Below are positions 18,512 to 28,276 of a stretch of 64,000 nucleotides of DNA, one piece after another (position 1 is the stretch's first letter; every line of letters starts with the position of its first letter). Made by a program: the position numbers and the translations under genes. The DNA is from Crocinitomicaceae bacterium. GTDB taxonomy: Bacteria; Bacteroidota; Bacteroidia; Flavobacteriales_D; Crocinitomicaceae. Below the pieces are notes generated by a model that worked only from the letters and a program-made list of their open reading frames with translations, was not told where the DNA came from and searched no databases. The stretch lies in the NCBI GenBank assembly GCA_030730025.1, contig JANQWC010000005.1, positions 143,886 to 207,885 of the forward strand, read 5' to 3'.

Positions 18512-18539
18512 AATTCGTTCTATGACGTCACAATTCGTT
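18512..18539. promoter_or_regulatory. Possible operator: 20-bp-spaced direct repeat flanking a palindrome
   Basis: AATTCGTT occurs at 18512-18519 and again at 18532-18539, exactly two helical turns apart, with the perfect palindrome TGACGTCA (18523-18530) between them. It lies between the divergent 130-residue gene and the transketolase unit. No binding protein is known to me. Confidence 0.35.
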
Positions 18540-18594
18540 GAAAAGTTGCATCAAATGTTCAAAGCTTTAAATATAGGGCTAAGTTAATAAAACG

Positions 18595-18602
18595 TAGCTT
18601 TG
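18595..18602 (+). promoter_or_regulatory. -7 promoter element for the transketolase/VWA unit
   Basis: TAGCTTTG matches TAnnTTTG, 26 nt before the transketolase N-subunit ATG at 18629. No clear -33 TTG at the usual distance. Confidence 0.5.
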
Positions 18603-18628
18603 TAGCACCAAAAGTTCAAATAATAAAC

Positions 18629-19471
18629 ATGGAAAACACAGCATTGGCAGGCATTGCCTCACAAGTAAGAAGAGATATCGTCAGAATGGTTTCGGCCGTT
18701 AATTCAGGTCATCCGGGTGGTTCACTTGGCTGTACAGACTTCCTTACTTATTTATATTTTGAGCAAATGCAGCACAACGCTGCTGATTTTCAAATGGACG
18801 GCAAAAACGAAGACCTTTTCTTCTTGTCCAATGGCCATATCTCACCAGTTTGGTATAGCGTGTTGGCGAGAGCTGGCTATTTTCCAGCGGCCGAATTAAG
18901 CACTTTTCGCAAGCTAGGCGCACGCCTCCAAGGCCACCCGTCTACGGACAAAAATCTACCAGGTATCCGCATGGCTTCTGGTTCACTTGGCCAAGGGCTT
19001 TCTGTTGGTCTTGGTGCTGCACAAATCAAAAAACTCAATCAAGATTCGACCTTAGTATATACCTTGCACGGCGATGGCGAGCTGCAAGAGGGTCAAATTT
19101 GGGAAGCCGCAATGTACGCTGCAGCCAACAAAGTAGACAACATTATTGCTACCATAGACGCCAACGGACGTCAAATTGACGGCGATGTAGACGAAGTACT
19201 TTCACTCGGTGACCTCCATCAAAAATGGGTATCGTTTGGCTGGGAAGTCTTGCACATGGATGGCCACGATTTTGATAGTATTCGCAGCACAATGCAGCAA
19301 GCAAAAGCCATGACAGGCAAAGGCAAACCGGTAGTGATCATCATGAAAACCGAAATGGGTCAGGGTGTGGATTACATGATGGGCTCACACAAATGGCATG
19401 GCGTTGCACCCAATGCAGAGCAGCTCCAAGTGGCACTTGACCAACTCGCAGAAACCCTCGGAGACTACTAG
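18629..19471 (+). CDS. Transketolase, N-terminal (thiamine-diphosphate-binding) subunit
   Basis: The half-transketolase that carries the ThDP/metal-binding PP domain, 280 residues. GHPGGSLGCTDFLTYLY, SGSLGQGLSVGLGAA and HGDGELQEGQIWEA are the conserved ThDP and Mg2+ contacts. It functions with the separate C-terminal subunit (20823-21785) in the non-oxidative pentose phosphate pathway. Split transketolase genes are usually adjacent; here a von Willebrand A gene sits between them, starting at the last base of this gene's stop codon (TAGTG). Confidence 0.95.
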   Translation: MENTALAGIASQVRRDIVRMVSAVNSGHPGGSLGCTDFLTYLYFEQMQHNAADFQMDGKNEDLFFLSNGHISPVWYSVLARAGYFPAAELSTFRKLGARLQGHPSTDKNLPGIRMASGSLGQGLSVGLGAAQIKKLNQDSTLVYTLHGDGELQEGQIWEAAMYAAANKVDNIIATIDANGRQIDGDVDEVLSLGDLHQKWVSFGWEVLHMDGHDFDSIRSTMQQAKAMTGKGKPVVIIMKTEMGQGVDYMMGSHKWHGVAPNAEQLQVALDQLAETLGDY

Positions 19472-20820
19472 TGAAAGCAATTTGGGCCCTCCTCTTTCTG
19501 ACTTTTTTCAGTTTCGGCTGGACCCAAACCACTACGCGCATTCTTTTCATTTTGGATGCCTCCAATTCCATGAACCTCGATTGGAATAACCAAACACGCA
19601 TGGCTGCTGCCAAAGAAGTACTGACGAAAAGTGTCGAAAGCTTGCGCGGTGTGCCCAACCTCGAGCTCGCTTTGCGGGTTTACGGCCACCAATCTAACGT
19701 CACCAACACCTATCAAGACTGCCAAGATACCAAGCTAGAAGTGCCTTTTGGCCCTGCGAACATCGACCCTATCAAGACAAAAATCAAAGGGCTACAAGCC
19801 AAAGGCGCTACGCCAATTGCAAGGTCTTTAGAAGCTTCAGCAGCAGATTTCCCCGACACACTCGCTCGCAACTTCATCATCCTCATCACCGATGGCCTAG
19901 AGTCTTGCGACAACGACCCTTGTATTGTGGCGCGCAAACTCCGCGAAAAAGGGGTTAAAGTCACGCCTTTTGTGATCGGCCTCGGCATGGACCTCAGCTA
20001 CCTCGACAAATTTGAATGTATCGGCAGCTACACCGACGCCGAAAGCAAAGCCGCTTTTGAAAACGTGCTTTCCAATATTTTGTCCAAAGCGCTTTTGAAC
20101 ACTACCGTTCAAATCAACCTCAACACCGTTGAAGCCAAGCCACTCGAAACAGACGTCAGTATGTTTTTGTACGAAGCCGGCACGGCCAACTTAAAATACA
20201 CGTTCGTCCATACCCTCAACCGCAAGGGCTTGCCAGACACCCTCGTGCTCGACCCTTCCTTGCGCTACGATTTGCGCGTGGCCACCGTGCCGCCACTTGC
20301 CAAAAATAACATTGCCATCCTTCCCCATACGCACAACACCATTCAGGTGCCAGCAGGGCAGGGCCAGCTCAAAGTGACCTCCGTCAAGAGCCCCGCGGGC
20401 ACCAAACTAGAAACGCGCATACTGCAAACTGACGCCAGCAAAACACTCCATGTGCAGCAACTCGGCGATATTCAAAAGTATTTGGTGGGCAGCTATCAAT
20501 TAGAAGTGTTAACACTGCCGCGCACCTACAAAGAAGTCAAAATTGAGCAATCGAAACTAACGAGCATCGACATTCCGGCGGCAGGTCAGTTTGTATACCA
20601 AGCGCCCAAAGGCATTTTAGGCCAGGTGTTTTATGAGCGCAATCCGGGTCAGTGGGAGTGGGTTTGCGACCTCCAATTCAATCAAACGGCTGGCACAATT
20701 TACTTGCAACCAGGAAATTTCAAAGTGGTGTACCGCGAAAAAGACCAGCGCTCCAGTACCTACACCAAAGAAAAGAAATTCACTATTACATCCCTTAAAA
20801 TCAATAATTTAACTTTATAA
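19471..20820 (+). CDS. Exported von Willebrand factor A domain protein inserted between transketolase genes
   Basis: A 449-residue protein with a signal peptide (residues 1-18, ending GWTQ) and one VWA domain (about 22-210). The metal-ion adhesion site is complete: DASNS (Asp29, Ser31, Ser33), Thr114 in GATPIARS and Asp141 in LITDGLES. The remaining 240 residues are beta-rich and unassigned. The GTG start overlaps the upstream TAG by one base, and transketolase C starts 2 nt after its stop, so three genes are tightly coupled. A link to transketolase function is not obvious: this is an extracytoplasmic binding protein, while transketolase is cytoplasmic. Confidence 0.88.
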   Translation: MKAIWALLFLTFFSFGWTQTTTRILFILDASNSMNLDWNNQTRMAAAKEVLTKSVESLRGVPNLELALRVYGHQSNVTNTYQDCQDTKLEVPFGPANIDPIKTKIKGLQAKGATPIARSLEASAADFPDTLARNFIILITDGLESCDNDPCIVARKLREKGVKVTPFVIGLGMDLSYLDKFECIGSYTDAESKAAFENVLSNILSKALLNTTVQINLNTVEAKPLETDVSMFLYEAGTANLKYTFVHTLNRKGLPDTLVLDPSLRYDLRVATVPPLAKNNIAILPHTHNTIQVPAGQGQLKVTSVKSPAGTKLETRILQTDASKTLHVQQLGDIQKYLVGSYQLEVLTLPRTYKEVKIEQSKLTSIDIPAAGQFVYQAPKGILGQVFYERNPGQWEWVCDLQFNQTAGTIYLQPGNFKVVYREKDQRSSTYTKEKKFTITSLKINNLTL

Positions 20821-20822
20821 AA

Positions 20823-21785
20823 ATGGAATTTGAAGTATTCGGAAACAAAGACACCCGTTCGGGATTTGGCGAAGGTTTAGCCGTATTAGGCGAGCAAAAC
20901 CCAGATGTTGTTGCACTTTGCGCAGATTTAACGGGCTCTCTTAAAATGGATGCGTTTCAAAAGGCGCACCCTGAGCGTTTCTTTCAAGCGGGGATTGCCG
21001 AGGCAAATATGATTGGCCTTGCTGCCGGCATGACCATCGGTGGCAAAATTCCTTTTACGGGCACTTTTGCCAACTTTTCTACTGGCCGGGTTTACGATCA
21101 AATCCGTCAGTCCGTGGCTTATTCCAAAAAGAATGTAAAAATATGTGCTTCACACGCGGGCCTTACGCTCGGTGAAGACGGCGCTACCCACCAAGTACTC
21201 GAAGATATCGGCATGATGCGCATGTTGCCCAACATGACGGTTATTGTACCCGCAGACTTCAACCAAACCAAACAAGCTACCATTGCCATTGCCGCACATG
21301 AAGGCCCTGTTTACTTGCGTTTTGGCCGCCCGGTAATGCCAATTTTTGTGAAGCCAGATGCCGAATTTGTGATTGGTAAAGCGGATGTTTTAACAGAAGG
21401 CACCGACGTCACCATCATTGCTTGTGGCCATATGGTCTGGAAATCCATCGAAGCCCTTAAAGAATTACATGCTATCGGCATCTCAGCTGAGCTGATCAAC
21501 ATGCACACCATCAAGCCACTCGACGCAGCCGCGATTTTAAAATCTGTAGGCAAAACAGGTTGTGTTGTAACCGCAGAGGAGCACATGATGAACGGTGGTT
21601 TGGGTGAAGCAGTTTCTCAAGTGTTGAGTCGTCAGTATCCGGTTCCACAAGAATACGTAGCCGTCAACGACACCTTCGGTGAGTCGGGCACACCAATGGA
21701 ACTCATGACCAAATACCACATCGACACACCAGATGTAGTAGCTGCGGTCAAGCGCGCAATTGCACGCAAGTCTATTATTATTTAA
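20823..21785 (+). CDS. Transketolase, C-terminal subunit
   Basis: The Pyr-domain plus C-terminal-domain half of transketolase, 320 residues. It contains the catalytic Glu region ([19 protein letters not shown]), the [15 protein letters not shown] segment and the C-terminal [19 protein letters not shown]. It pairs with the N-terminal subunit to form an active enzyme. The last gene of the unit; its stop is separated by a single base from the stop of the convergent YyaL-like gene. Confidence 0.95.
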   Translation: MEFEVFGNKDTRSGFGEGLAVLGEQNPDVVALCADLTGSLKMDAFQKAHPERFFQAGIAEANMIGLAAGMTIGGKIPFTGTFANFSTGRVYDQIRQSVAYSKKNVKICASHAGLTLGEDGATHQVLEDIGMMRMLPNMTVIVPADFNQTKQATIAIAAHEGPVYLRFGRPVMPIFVKPDAEFVIGKADVLTEGTDVTIIACGHMVWKSIEALKELHAIGISAELINMHTIKPLDAAAILKSVGKTGCVVTAEEHMMNGGLGEAVSQVLSRQYPVPQEYVAVNDTFGESGTPMELMTKYHIDTPDVVAAVKRAIARKSIII

Positions 21786-21786
21786 G

Positions 21787-23757
21787 CTAAAACGCTAAAG
21801 CTTCCGCTACTGTTTGGACAGGCCTTTGGCAACTCCCAAATTCACACACCGAGATGGCACCAACTGTGTATATCTCGGAGCAGGGTAAACTTTGGTGGTA
21901 AGAAAGCAAGCAGTCTATTTGTTTGGTGGCCTGAAAAACTTCCATGGGCGCTGCGCTGTTGAGTACATGCCAGTGCTTTTCTGGGTAAAGTTGTCTGAAC
22001 AGGAGCAGGCCCCAGTTGGAATAACCCGAACCGTAGGTCTCCATGCCGTCGTATATATTTTGAAGCATCTGCTCGGCGCTATTAGTCCATTCTTGGTTCT
22101 GGTAGTAAAAGCCCATTGTTAGAAAAGCATGCGCCATGACCGAATTGCTCGATGCGATTACGTTGTCATGGAGGTCCATGTTGCGGCTGATGAGCGTAGA
22201 ATCCGACGCTGTGAAATAACACATTTTGCTTTGCGGATGCTGAAATTCGTTGGCTACTTTTTCTGTGAGCGTTTTGGCAAATGCTAAAAAGTCGAGTTGG
22301 CCCGTACATTGATACGCGAGGCTCAAGGCTTCTATGGTGTGGGCGTAATCTTCTAAAAACGCAGTCACGGTTTTTTGCTGATTGGTATTGACCCTCAATA
22401 GTTGCTGACCATCCCATTGCACGTCCTTGATCCAAGAAAGAATTTTGAGGGCCCTAATTAAAAATGCGTCTTCGCCAAAAACCCGGTAAGCTTCTAGCAA
22501 ACCTTTGGCGGTCATGGCATTCCAGCTGACGAGCAGTTTGTTGTCTAAGCCGGGCCTCACGCGCAGACTGCGTTCTCTGAGCAAAGTTTCATTGATCTGC
22601 GCTTTTTGTTCGAGCCAAACGTCCAAATCTAGGCCTTCCATTTTGGCAAATGCCGCATCGGTCTGCTTGCGCAGTGGAATGTGTTTGCCCTCTTCCCAAT
22701 GTCCGGTTTGATTGATGTGGTAATAGCGCTTCACGCGCTCGGCCTGCGCCCCAAATAATTGGTCTATTTCGTTTGGCGTCCAGCAATAAAATTTACCTTC
22801 TTCGCCTTCGCTGTCTGCGTCTAGGGCACTAAAATAAGCACCGAGGTCTGAGCGCAGTTCGCGTTCGAGAAAATCAAAGGTCTGAAAAACAACATCTTTA
22901 AAATGCGTTGTTTGATAGGCTGCGAATGCTTGGGCGTACAAGCCGATGAGTTGGCCGTTGTCGTAGAGCATTTTTTCAAAATGGGGCACCTTCCACAATA
23001 CGTCTACGCTGTAGCGCGTAAAACCGCCGCCAACCTGATCGTAAATACCACCTAAAGCAATTTTATCGAGCGTCAGGCGCACTTGCTTTTCAATTTTAGC
23101 TTCGTCAAATTGCTGTGCATAGCGCAACAAGAAAAGCCAGTTATTGGGCAGTGGAAATTTCGGCGCTTTGTTGGTTCCGCCTTCAAAGGTGTCAAAACTG
23201 CGGGCCCAGCGCACCACCATTTCGTGGAGTCTTTCGGCTTCAAAGCCCGAAATTTCTGCTGGGGCGGCAATGAGTTCTGCTTGTTGAATGCCTTCGTGGA
23301 GTTGTCGGGCGTAGTCTATGGCCTTGGCTCTATCGTTGGCATACGTGTGCGCCAAAGATTTGAGAATATGCATCCATTGATCTTTCGGAAAGTAGGTGCC
23401 GCCGTAAATGGGCCTGCCGTCTGGGAGCGTGAAACAATTGAGTGGCCAGCCGCCGCGTTGGGTCATGAGCTGTACAGCCGTCATGTAGATTTGGTCTACA
23501 TCTGGGCGCTCTTCGCGGTCCACTTTTATATTGATAAAATGTGCGTTCATGAGCGCAGCTACTTCTTCGTCTTCAAAGCATTCGTGTTCCATGACATGAC
23601 ACCAATGGCAGGCCGAATAACCGACGCTGATCAAAACCATTTTGTCTTCGGCTTTTGCGCGCTCAAAAACGTCTTCGGACCAAGCTACCCAGTGCACGGG
23701 GTTTTGGGCATGTTGTAACAAATAAGGTGAACTTTCGTTGCCGAGTTGGTTGGTCAT
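21787..23757 (-). CDS. YyaL-like protein (DUF255 thioredoxin domain plus six-hairpin-like domain)
   Basis: A 656-residue cytoplasmic protein of the YyaL/SPATA20 family. The N-terminal thioredoxin-like domain begins NQLGNESSPYLLQHAQNPVHW and carries the CHWC motif at residues 50-53, followed by the NIKVDREERPDVDQIYM segment. The rest resembles the (alpha/alpha)6 glycan-epimerase or glycosidase-like fold found in this family. Its substrate is not established. It runs convergent to the transketolase unit and divergent from SGNH-1; I could not find a convincing -7 box upstream. Confidence 0.92.
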   Translation of the reverse strand: MTNQLGNESSPYLLQHAQNPVHWVAWSEDVFERAKAEDKMVLISVGYSACHWCHVMEHECFEDEEVAALMNAHFINIKVDREERPDVDQIYMTAVQLMTQRGGWPLNCFTLPDGRPIYGGTYFPKDQWMHILKSLAHTYANDRAKAIDYARQLHEGIQQAELIAAPAEISGFEAERLHEMVVRWARSFDTFEGGTNKAPKFPLPNNWLFLLRYAQQFDEAKIEKQVRLTLDKIALGGIYDQVGGGFTRYSVDVLWKVPHFEKMLYDNGQLIGLYAQAFAAYQTTHFKDVVFQTFDFLERELRSDLGAYFSALDADSEGEEGKFYCWTPNEIDQLFGAQAERVKRYYHINQTGHWEEGKHIPLRKQTDAAFAKMEGLDLDVWLEQKAQINETLLRERSLRVRPGLDNKLLVSWNAMTAKGLLEAYRVFGEDAFLIRALKILSWIKDVQWDGQQLLRVNTNQQKTVTAFLEDYAHTIEALSLAYQCTGQLDFLAFAKTLTEKVANEFQHPQSKMCYFTASDSTLISRNMDLHDNVIASSNSVMAHAFLTMGFYYQNQEWTNSAEQMLQNIYDGMETYGSGYSNWGLLLFRQLYPEKHWHVLNSAAPMEVFQATKQIDCLLSYHQSLPCSEIYTVGAISVCEFGSCQRPVQTVAEALAF

Positions 23758-23784
23758 ATGCTTAAAATTTGACTAAAGAAGAAC

Positions 23785-23792
23785 TATATTTG
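23785..23792 (+). promoter_or_regulatory. -7 promoter element for the SGNH/MBOAT cassette
   Basis: TATATTTG matches TAnnTTTG, 16 nt before the GTG at 23809. Supports GTG as the start. Confidence 0.6.
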
Positions 23793-23808
23793 CCCAAGAT
23801 ATTATACC

Positions 23809-25260
23809 GTGCAACAAATACGCCCTTACAAAGTTCTGCTTTTTTTAGTTCTAGTCTTGTCACTTTTGTGCATTCCTAGTGCACTTATTCCTGAAGAAGG
23901 CGTTAAGTGGCTGGGTGTCAATTGGCGCTTCTTGCCGCTAGAGCGCGTTTGGGTAGCCAAAAAACAAGTCGAGAAGAACATCGATAAAATTGTAGCTGCG
24001 GTAGATACCACCGACATCAACGACGGCGTCAAGCACATCGGTAAAAGCTCGGGCCAAACCGGCCTTCCGGATGGCGGTTCTTTGGCCAGCGAGCCGGCTC
24101 ATCCGCTGCAAATGAGCGGCAGTGCAGCAGCCAAACTCCACCGCTTTTTTGCGGCACTTCAAGGGGCTGCAGAAGGTCAAAAAATAAGCATCTTTCACTA
24201 CGGCGACTCCCAAATTGAGGGCGACCGCATGACTGGCTATATTCGCCAGCGCATCCAACAACAATTTGGCGGTATTGGCCCTGGTTTCATTCCGGCCTAC
24301 AACGTATACAACACGCAAAGCTTCAAGCAAAAAGTATCTCCTAACTTCAAGCGTTACACCGCTTTTTGGCCACCCAAAATGAGCTCTCGTCGTTATGGTG
24401 CGCTGTTATCTGCCGCTACATTTGATGTCAGCGGTGCCACAGAAACGCCAACCGAAGCTTGGGTAGAAATTGCGCCGTCGCCGTCGGCTTTTACGCGGGC
24501 CCGCACCTATAGCCAAGTCAAATGTTATTACAACAGTTGTTATGAGCCCTGCTCGGTCAAGATTTACGAGAACGACAAACTCATCCACGAAGACTCTTTA
24601 GTAGCCGATGGTGGGCAGCACGTTTTGCCCCTTAGTTTTGGACAAACACCCGGCAAATTGCGCTTTGTGTTTGCCTCTATCAAAAGCCCCATATTTACTG
24701 GCTTTAGCCTAGACGGCGATGTGGGCGTACAGGTCAATAATGTGGCCATGCGCGGCTCCTCTGGCCACGACCTCAGCTCCTCCGACGCCAGTATTTTTGC
24801 CCAAATGCACCGCGAAGCCAATACCAAGTTATTTATCTTGCAATTTGGGGGCAATTCAGTTCACGCCTTCAGCGACAGCAGCAGTGTGCGCTATTACATC
24901 GGGTCACTTAAAAACCGCATCAATTACATTCAAAAATTGGTGCCCGACGCCGCTATTATTCTCATTGGCCCCAGCGACATGTCTAGGCTGCAGGACGGCG
25001 TATTTGAAACCTACTCGTATTTACCCTACACATTAGACCGCATGCAGAAAATGTGCGCCGAAAATGGCGTGGCGTTCTGGAATTTATATGCAGCCATGGG
25101 CGGTAAAAACTCCATGCCGTCATGGGTTGTTCAGGGCTTGGCTGGAAAAGATTACGTGCATTTTAGCCCTCGTGGCGCCAGCATTGCGTCACAGTACTTT
25201 TTTGAGGCTTTTGGCGCTGCTTATTCCGAATGGCAGTCCGAGAAGGGGGGCGAACAATGA
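23809..25260 (+). CDS. SGNH/GDSL-like hydrolase, membrane-anchored or secreted
   Basis: A 483-residue protein starting at GTG with an N-terminal hydrophobic segment (about 8-25). A linker follows, then an SGNH hydrolase core. Block I is FHYGDSQIEGDR (Ser134 likely nucleophile), an FGGNS stretch fits the oxyanion Asn block, and GKDYVHFSPRG supplies the C-terminal Asp448/His451 dyad. It is the first gene of a three-gene unit with a second SGNH-like protein (ATGA overlap) and an MBOAT acyltransferase. That partnership is typical of O-acetylation of envelope or secreted polysaccharides, so an acetyl esterase or acetyltransferase role is inferred. Confidence 0.85.
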   Translation: MQQIRPYKVLLFLVLVLSLLCIPSALIPEEGVKWLGVNWRFLPLERVWVAKKQVEKNIDKIVAAVDTTDINDGVKHIGKSSGQTGLPDGGSLASEPAHPLQMSGSAAAKLHRFFAALQGAAEGQKISIFHYGDSQIEGDRMTGYIRQRIQQQFGGIGPGFIPAYNVYNTQSFKQKVSPNFKRYTAFWPPKMSSRRYGALLSAATFDVSGATETPTEAWVEIAPSPSAFTRARTYSQVKCYYNSCYEPCSVKIYENDKLIHEDSLVADGGQHVLPLSFGQTPGKLRFVFASIKSPIFTGFSLDGDVGVQVNNVAMRGSSGHDLSSSDASIFAQMHREANTKLFILQFGGNSVHAFSDSSSVRYYIGSLKNRINYIQKLVPDAAIILIGPSDMSRLQDGVFETYSYLPYTLDRMQKMCAENGVAFWNLYAAMGGKNSMPSWVVQGLAGKDYVHFSPRGASIASQYFFEAFGAAYSEWQSEKGGEQ

Positions 25261-26528
25261 GACGCTTTTTAATGCTCTGCATGCTACCCTTATTTGCTTT
25301 TGGACAATATCCAGCGCTTTGCACCAATGATTCACTCAGCGCCGTGGAGCAAGAAATTGCCAAAAATTATCCTTTTGTGGAGGTACAATGCAACCAATTT
25401 CAATTTTTTGGCACCGAAAGCCCCAATTGGCTGTACCTCAACAAGTCGCTTACCCAAATGATCGAGACGGGCGAGGGCAAACTCAATTTTTACCATATTG
25501 GCGGTTCTCACCTTCAGGCCGATATTTATTCTCACGACTTTCGCACATTTTTACAATCCAATTGGCCAGGCTTGAGTGGCGAGCGCGGTTTGGTATTCCC
25601 CTATAGTTTGGCCCACACCAACAATCCGACGAATTATAATTTTTCGTCGCCAAATACCTGGAAGGGTTTTCGCAGTGTGAATCAGCGGCCAGAAGACTTC
25701 GATTACGGCCTCAGTGGCGCGGCAATCTCTTGTGCAGATTCTTTGATCATTATCAACTTCAAGCACCTGCGCACCCTAGTGAAACCTCCTTTTGATCGCC
25801 TGCGCATTTACCACAACACCGGTGAATTCCCTTACGAGCTCAATTTCGGCGACCAAGAACTTTTAGTGACCAACCTCACTCACTTTCCCGAAATGGGTTA
25901 CACCGAAATTCGTTTCTCAGACCACCTCGATTCGCTAGACCTACTTTTTGTCAAGAAGTGCGCGACACCATTTACCATGGAACTTTTTGGGTTTGAGTTT
26001 TTAAATGACCTACCTGGTATCACTTACACCGCAATCGGCATCAACGGCGCAAGCTTGCCCACGTATTTAGCCAATGCCAATTTTAGCCGCGATTTGCAAT
26101 TGCGCGCACCGGATTTATTTATTTTCTCTGTGGGCACCAACGACGCGCATTGCAGTTATGAAGCTTTTGATCCGCAGGTGTATAAAGCCAATCTGGAAAA
26201 GATGATTTTACAGGTCTTGAAGAGCAATCCGAATTGCGCCATCTTGCTGACCGTTCCCAACGACGACTACTACATGCGCAAGTACCCCAATCGCAATACG
26301 GCGCGTCAGCGCGATGTGATTTTTCAGCTGGCGGCGCAGTACCAAATGGCGGTCTGGGATTTTTACGGCATTATGGGCGAGTTGGGCTCGTCAAAAACTT
26401 GGAAAAACTACGGGCTCATGCAAGCCGACTACGTTCACTTTACAGGTACAGGTTACCACCTCAAGGGTACATTATTGATCGAGGCTTTTCAAAAAAACCT
26501 CACGAGTTTACAAAATTTGCGCAATTGA
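25257..26528 (+). CDS. Second SGNH-like exported protein, with GGSH in place of GDS
   Basis: A 423-residue protein. I place the start at the ATG at 25257, which overlaps the upstream TGA, because it begins a clean signal peptide (MRRFLMLCMLPLFAFGQ). Block I reads FYHIGGSHLQAD: the nucleophile Ser84 is kept, but the usual Asp of GDS is Gly. FSVGTNDAH supplies the oxyanion block, and ADYVHFTGTGYH the Asp391/His394 pair. It lies between SGNH-1 and MBOAT with no intergenic room and probably works with them in polysaccharide acetylation. The altered block I may mean a changed donor or acceptor. Confidence 0.85.
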   Translation: MRRFLMLCMLPLFAFGQYPALCTNDSLSAVEQEIAKNYPFVEVQCNQFQFFGTESPNWLYLNKSLTQMIETGEGKLNFYHIGGSHLQADIYSHDFRTFLQSNWPGLSGERGLVFPYSLAHTNNPTNYNFSSPNTWKGFRSVNQRPEDFDYGLSGAAISCADSLIIINFKHLRTLVKPPFDRLRIYHNTGEFPYELNFGDQELLVTNLTHFPEMGYTEIRFSDHLDSLDLLFVKKCATPFTMELFGFEFLNDLPGITYTAIGINGASLPTYLANANFSRDLQLRAPDLFIFSVGTNDAHCSYEAFDPQVYKANLEKMILQVLKSNPNCAILLTVPNDDYYMRKYPNRNTARQRDVIFQLAAQYQMAVWDFYGIMGELGSSKTWKNYGLMQADYVHFTGTGYHLKGTLLIEAFQKNLTSLQNLRN

Positions 26529-26529
26529 T

Positions 26530-28191
26530 ATGAATCGCATACACGAACTATTTTCCTGGCAACATCAAGAAAGCTTGCTGTTCACGAGACTTGATTTTTG
26601 GTTGTTTTTCTTGGCCGTGATGGCCGTATTTGTCTTGATCCACAAGCGGTATTTGCTGCGCAGTATATTCCTTACGGCAGTCAGTTTGTTTTTCTATTTC
26701 AAAACCTCCGGCAACTTTGTGCTCTTGCTGGGTTTTATGCTTTTGTTCAATTATTTGATAGGTCGTGGTGTTGGTTACTTAAACCGACCCAAATGGAATA
26801 AAGCATTTTTGATTTCGGGGCTCATCGTTAATTTGGCAGGCTTGTTCTACTTCAAATACGCCTACTTTTTTACCGATGCCTTCAACGCACAATTTGGCAC
26901 CGATTTCAATGTGGTCAATCAGTTTGCGGTCATTGGCAACGAATGGTTTGGCAAAGGCAGTTTTGTCGATAAAATACTCGTGCCAATTGGCGTCTCGTTC
27001 TTTACGTTTCACAACATTTCTTACTTGGTAGACATCTCCCGAAAGGAAATTCCTGCGGCCAAAAACTTCTTTGACTACGCTTTTTATGTGACGTATTTTC
27101 CGCACCTGATCGCTGGCCCTATTGTGCGCGCCCGCGACTTCATTCCGCAAATTCATGCACCCTATCAGCTAAGTAAATACGACTTTTCGTGGTCGCTCTG
27201 GATGATCGGAAAGGGCTTGCTCAAGAAGCTCATTTTTGCAGATTATATCGCTGTGCACTTCATTGACAAAGTGCTCGATGCACCAGATGCATATCCGGGT
27301 TTTGTTGGCCTCATTGCCATGTTTGCCTATTCCCTGCAAATTTATGCCGACTTCTCGGGCTACACCGACATGGCCATTGGCGTTTCCAAGCTCATGGGCT
27401 TCAATCTTTTGGAGAATTTCAACTCGCCATACAAAGCCGTTTCTGTGGCAGAATTTTGGCGCCGTTGGCATAAATCTTTGAGTTCTTGGCTGCGCGACTA
27501 CCTCTATATTCCACTTGGCGGCAACAAGAAAGGATCTTGGGGAACGGCCATTATGACGGCAGTCATTTTAGGCTTTTTGTATTTCATCACCGGCTGGGTA
27601 GAGCTCTGGTATACATATGGAATGCTACTCGTTGTCTATCTGATATTATGGCAATTTTGGCCTGCTTTTCGAACGTTTGCTGTCCGCGACTTAAACTTGC
27701 TCATCACGATGATCGTAGGTGGTTTATGGCACGGTGCGAGTCAGAATTTTGTGATTTGGGGCGCTATGAATGGTGCAGCGTTGGTGATCTACAATTACTG
27801 GAAGCGCATTAGTCCATATGAAAACGCAACGCATTGGTCGGTGCGGGCCTGGCGTATATTGCTGACCTTGACCTTCATTACCTTTACCCGCATTTGGTTC
27901 CGTTTGCCCGAAGCCGATCAGCCTTTAAAGTTCTTGACGATTGTCACAGAACAATTTGACTGGACAAGCGCTACCTGGTGGAAAGTTTGGAACAATTACC
28001 AAGGAATCTTTTACCTCATCATGCTTGGCTTTTTGTCGCATTGGTTGCCACAAAAATGGAAAGACCAAACCGTTTTGTTCTTCTCTAAATGGCCAATGCC
28101 CGTTCAGGCGCTCACTTTCGCCGTGTCGGTTTTTATCATGTATCAAGCGGTATCAGATACCTTTAAAGCCTTTGTTTACTTCCAATTCTAG
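26530..28191 (+). CDS. MBOAT-family O-acyltransferase (AlgI/PatA-like)
   Basis: A polytopic inner-membrane acyltransferase of 553 residues that moves acetyl groups across the membrane for O-acetylation of periplasmic or secreted glycans. Conserved motifs are the SFFTFHNISYLVD and HLIAGPIVR segments, EFWRRWHKSLSSWLRDYLY with WRRWH at about 310-314, and the catalytic His401 in GGLWHGASQNFVIWG. It starts 1 nt after SGNH-2's stop. The cassette composition (MBOAT plus SGNH partners) is that of alginate or peptidoglycan O-acetylation systems, but the target glycan is unknown. Confidence 0.94.
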   Translation: MNRIHELFSWQHQESLLFTRLDFWLFFLAVMAVFVLIHKRYLLRSIFLTAVSLFFYFKTSGNFVLLLGFMLLFNYLIGRGVGYLNRPKWNKAFLISGLIVNLAGLFYFKYAYFFTDAFNAQFGTDFNVVNQFAVIGNEWFGKGSFVDKILVPIGVSFFTFHNISYLVDISRKEIPAAKNFFDYAFYVTYFPHLIAGPIVRARDFIPQIHAPYQLSKYDFSWSLWMIGKGLLKKLIFADYIAVHFIDKVLDAPDAYPGFVGLIAMFAYSLQIYADFSGYTDMAIGVSKLMGFNLLENFNSPYKAVSVAEFWRRWHKSLSSWLRDYLYIPLGGNKKGSWGTAIMTAVILGFLYFITGWVELWYTYGMLLVVYLILWQFWPAFRTFAVRDLNLLITMIVGGLWHGASQNFVIWGAMNGAALVIYNYWKRISPYENATHWSVRAWRILLTLTFITFTRIWFRLPEADQPLKFLTIVTEQFDWTSATWWKVWNNYQGIFYLIMLGFLSHWLPQKWKDQTVLFFSKWPMPVQALTFAVSVFIMYQAVSDTFKAFVYFQF

Positions 28192-28209
28192 AAATAGTTG
28201 GTTAATTAC

Positions 28210-28241
28210 TTGACATGGGGGGTCTTGATGTTGTATCTTTG
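28210..28241 (+). promoter_or_regulatory. Promoter of queA-ribF
   Basis: TTG at 28210-28212 and TATCTTTG at 28234-28241, 21 nt apart, fit the Bacteroidota consensus. The 35-nt leader contains a small hairpin (TCCC at 28245-28248 with GGGA at 28258-28261) followed by an A-rich stretch. Confidence 0.6.
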
Positions 28242-28276
28242 CGCTCCCCTGAAAGAAGGGAATCAAAAAACGTCCT

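Noticed and set aside
28242-28276. PreQ1-like riboswitch in the queA leader
   Set aside because: There is a small 4-bp hairpin followed by an A-rich tail, but the loop and tail lack the complementary bases needed for the preQ1 pseudoknot, and queA is not a usual target.
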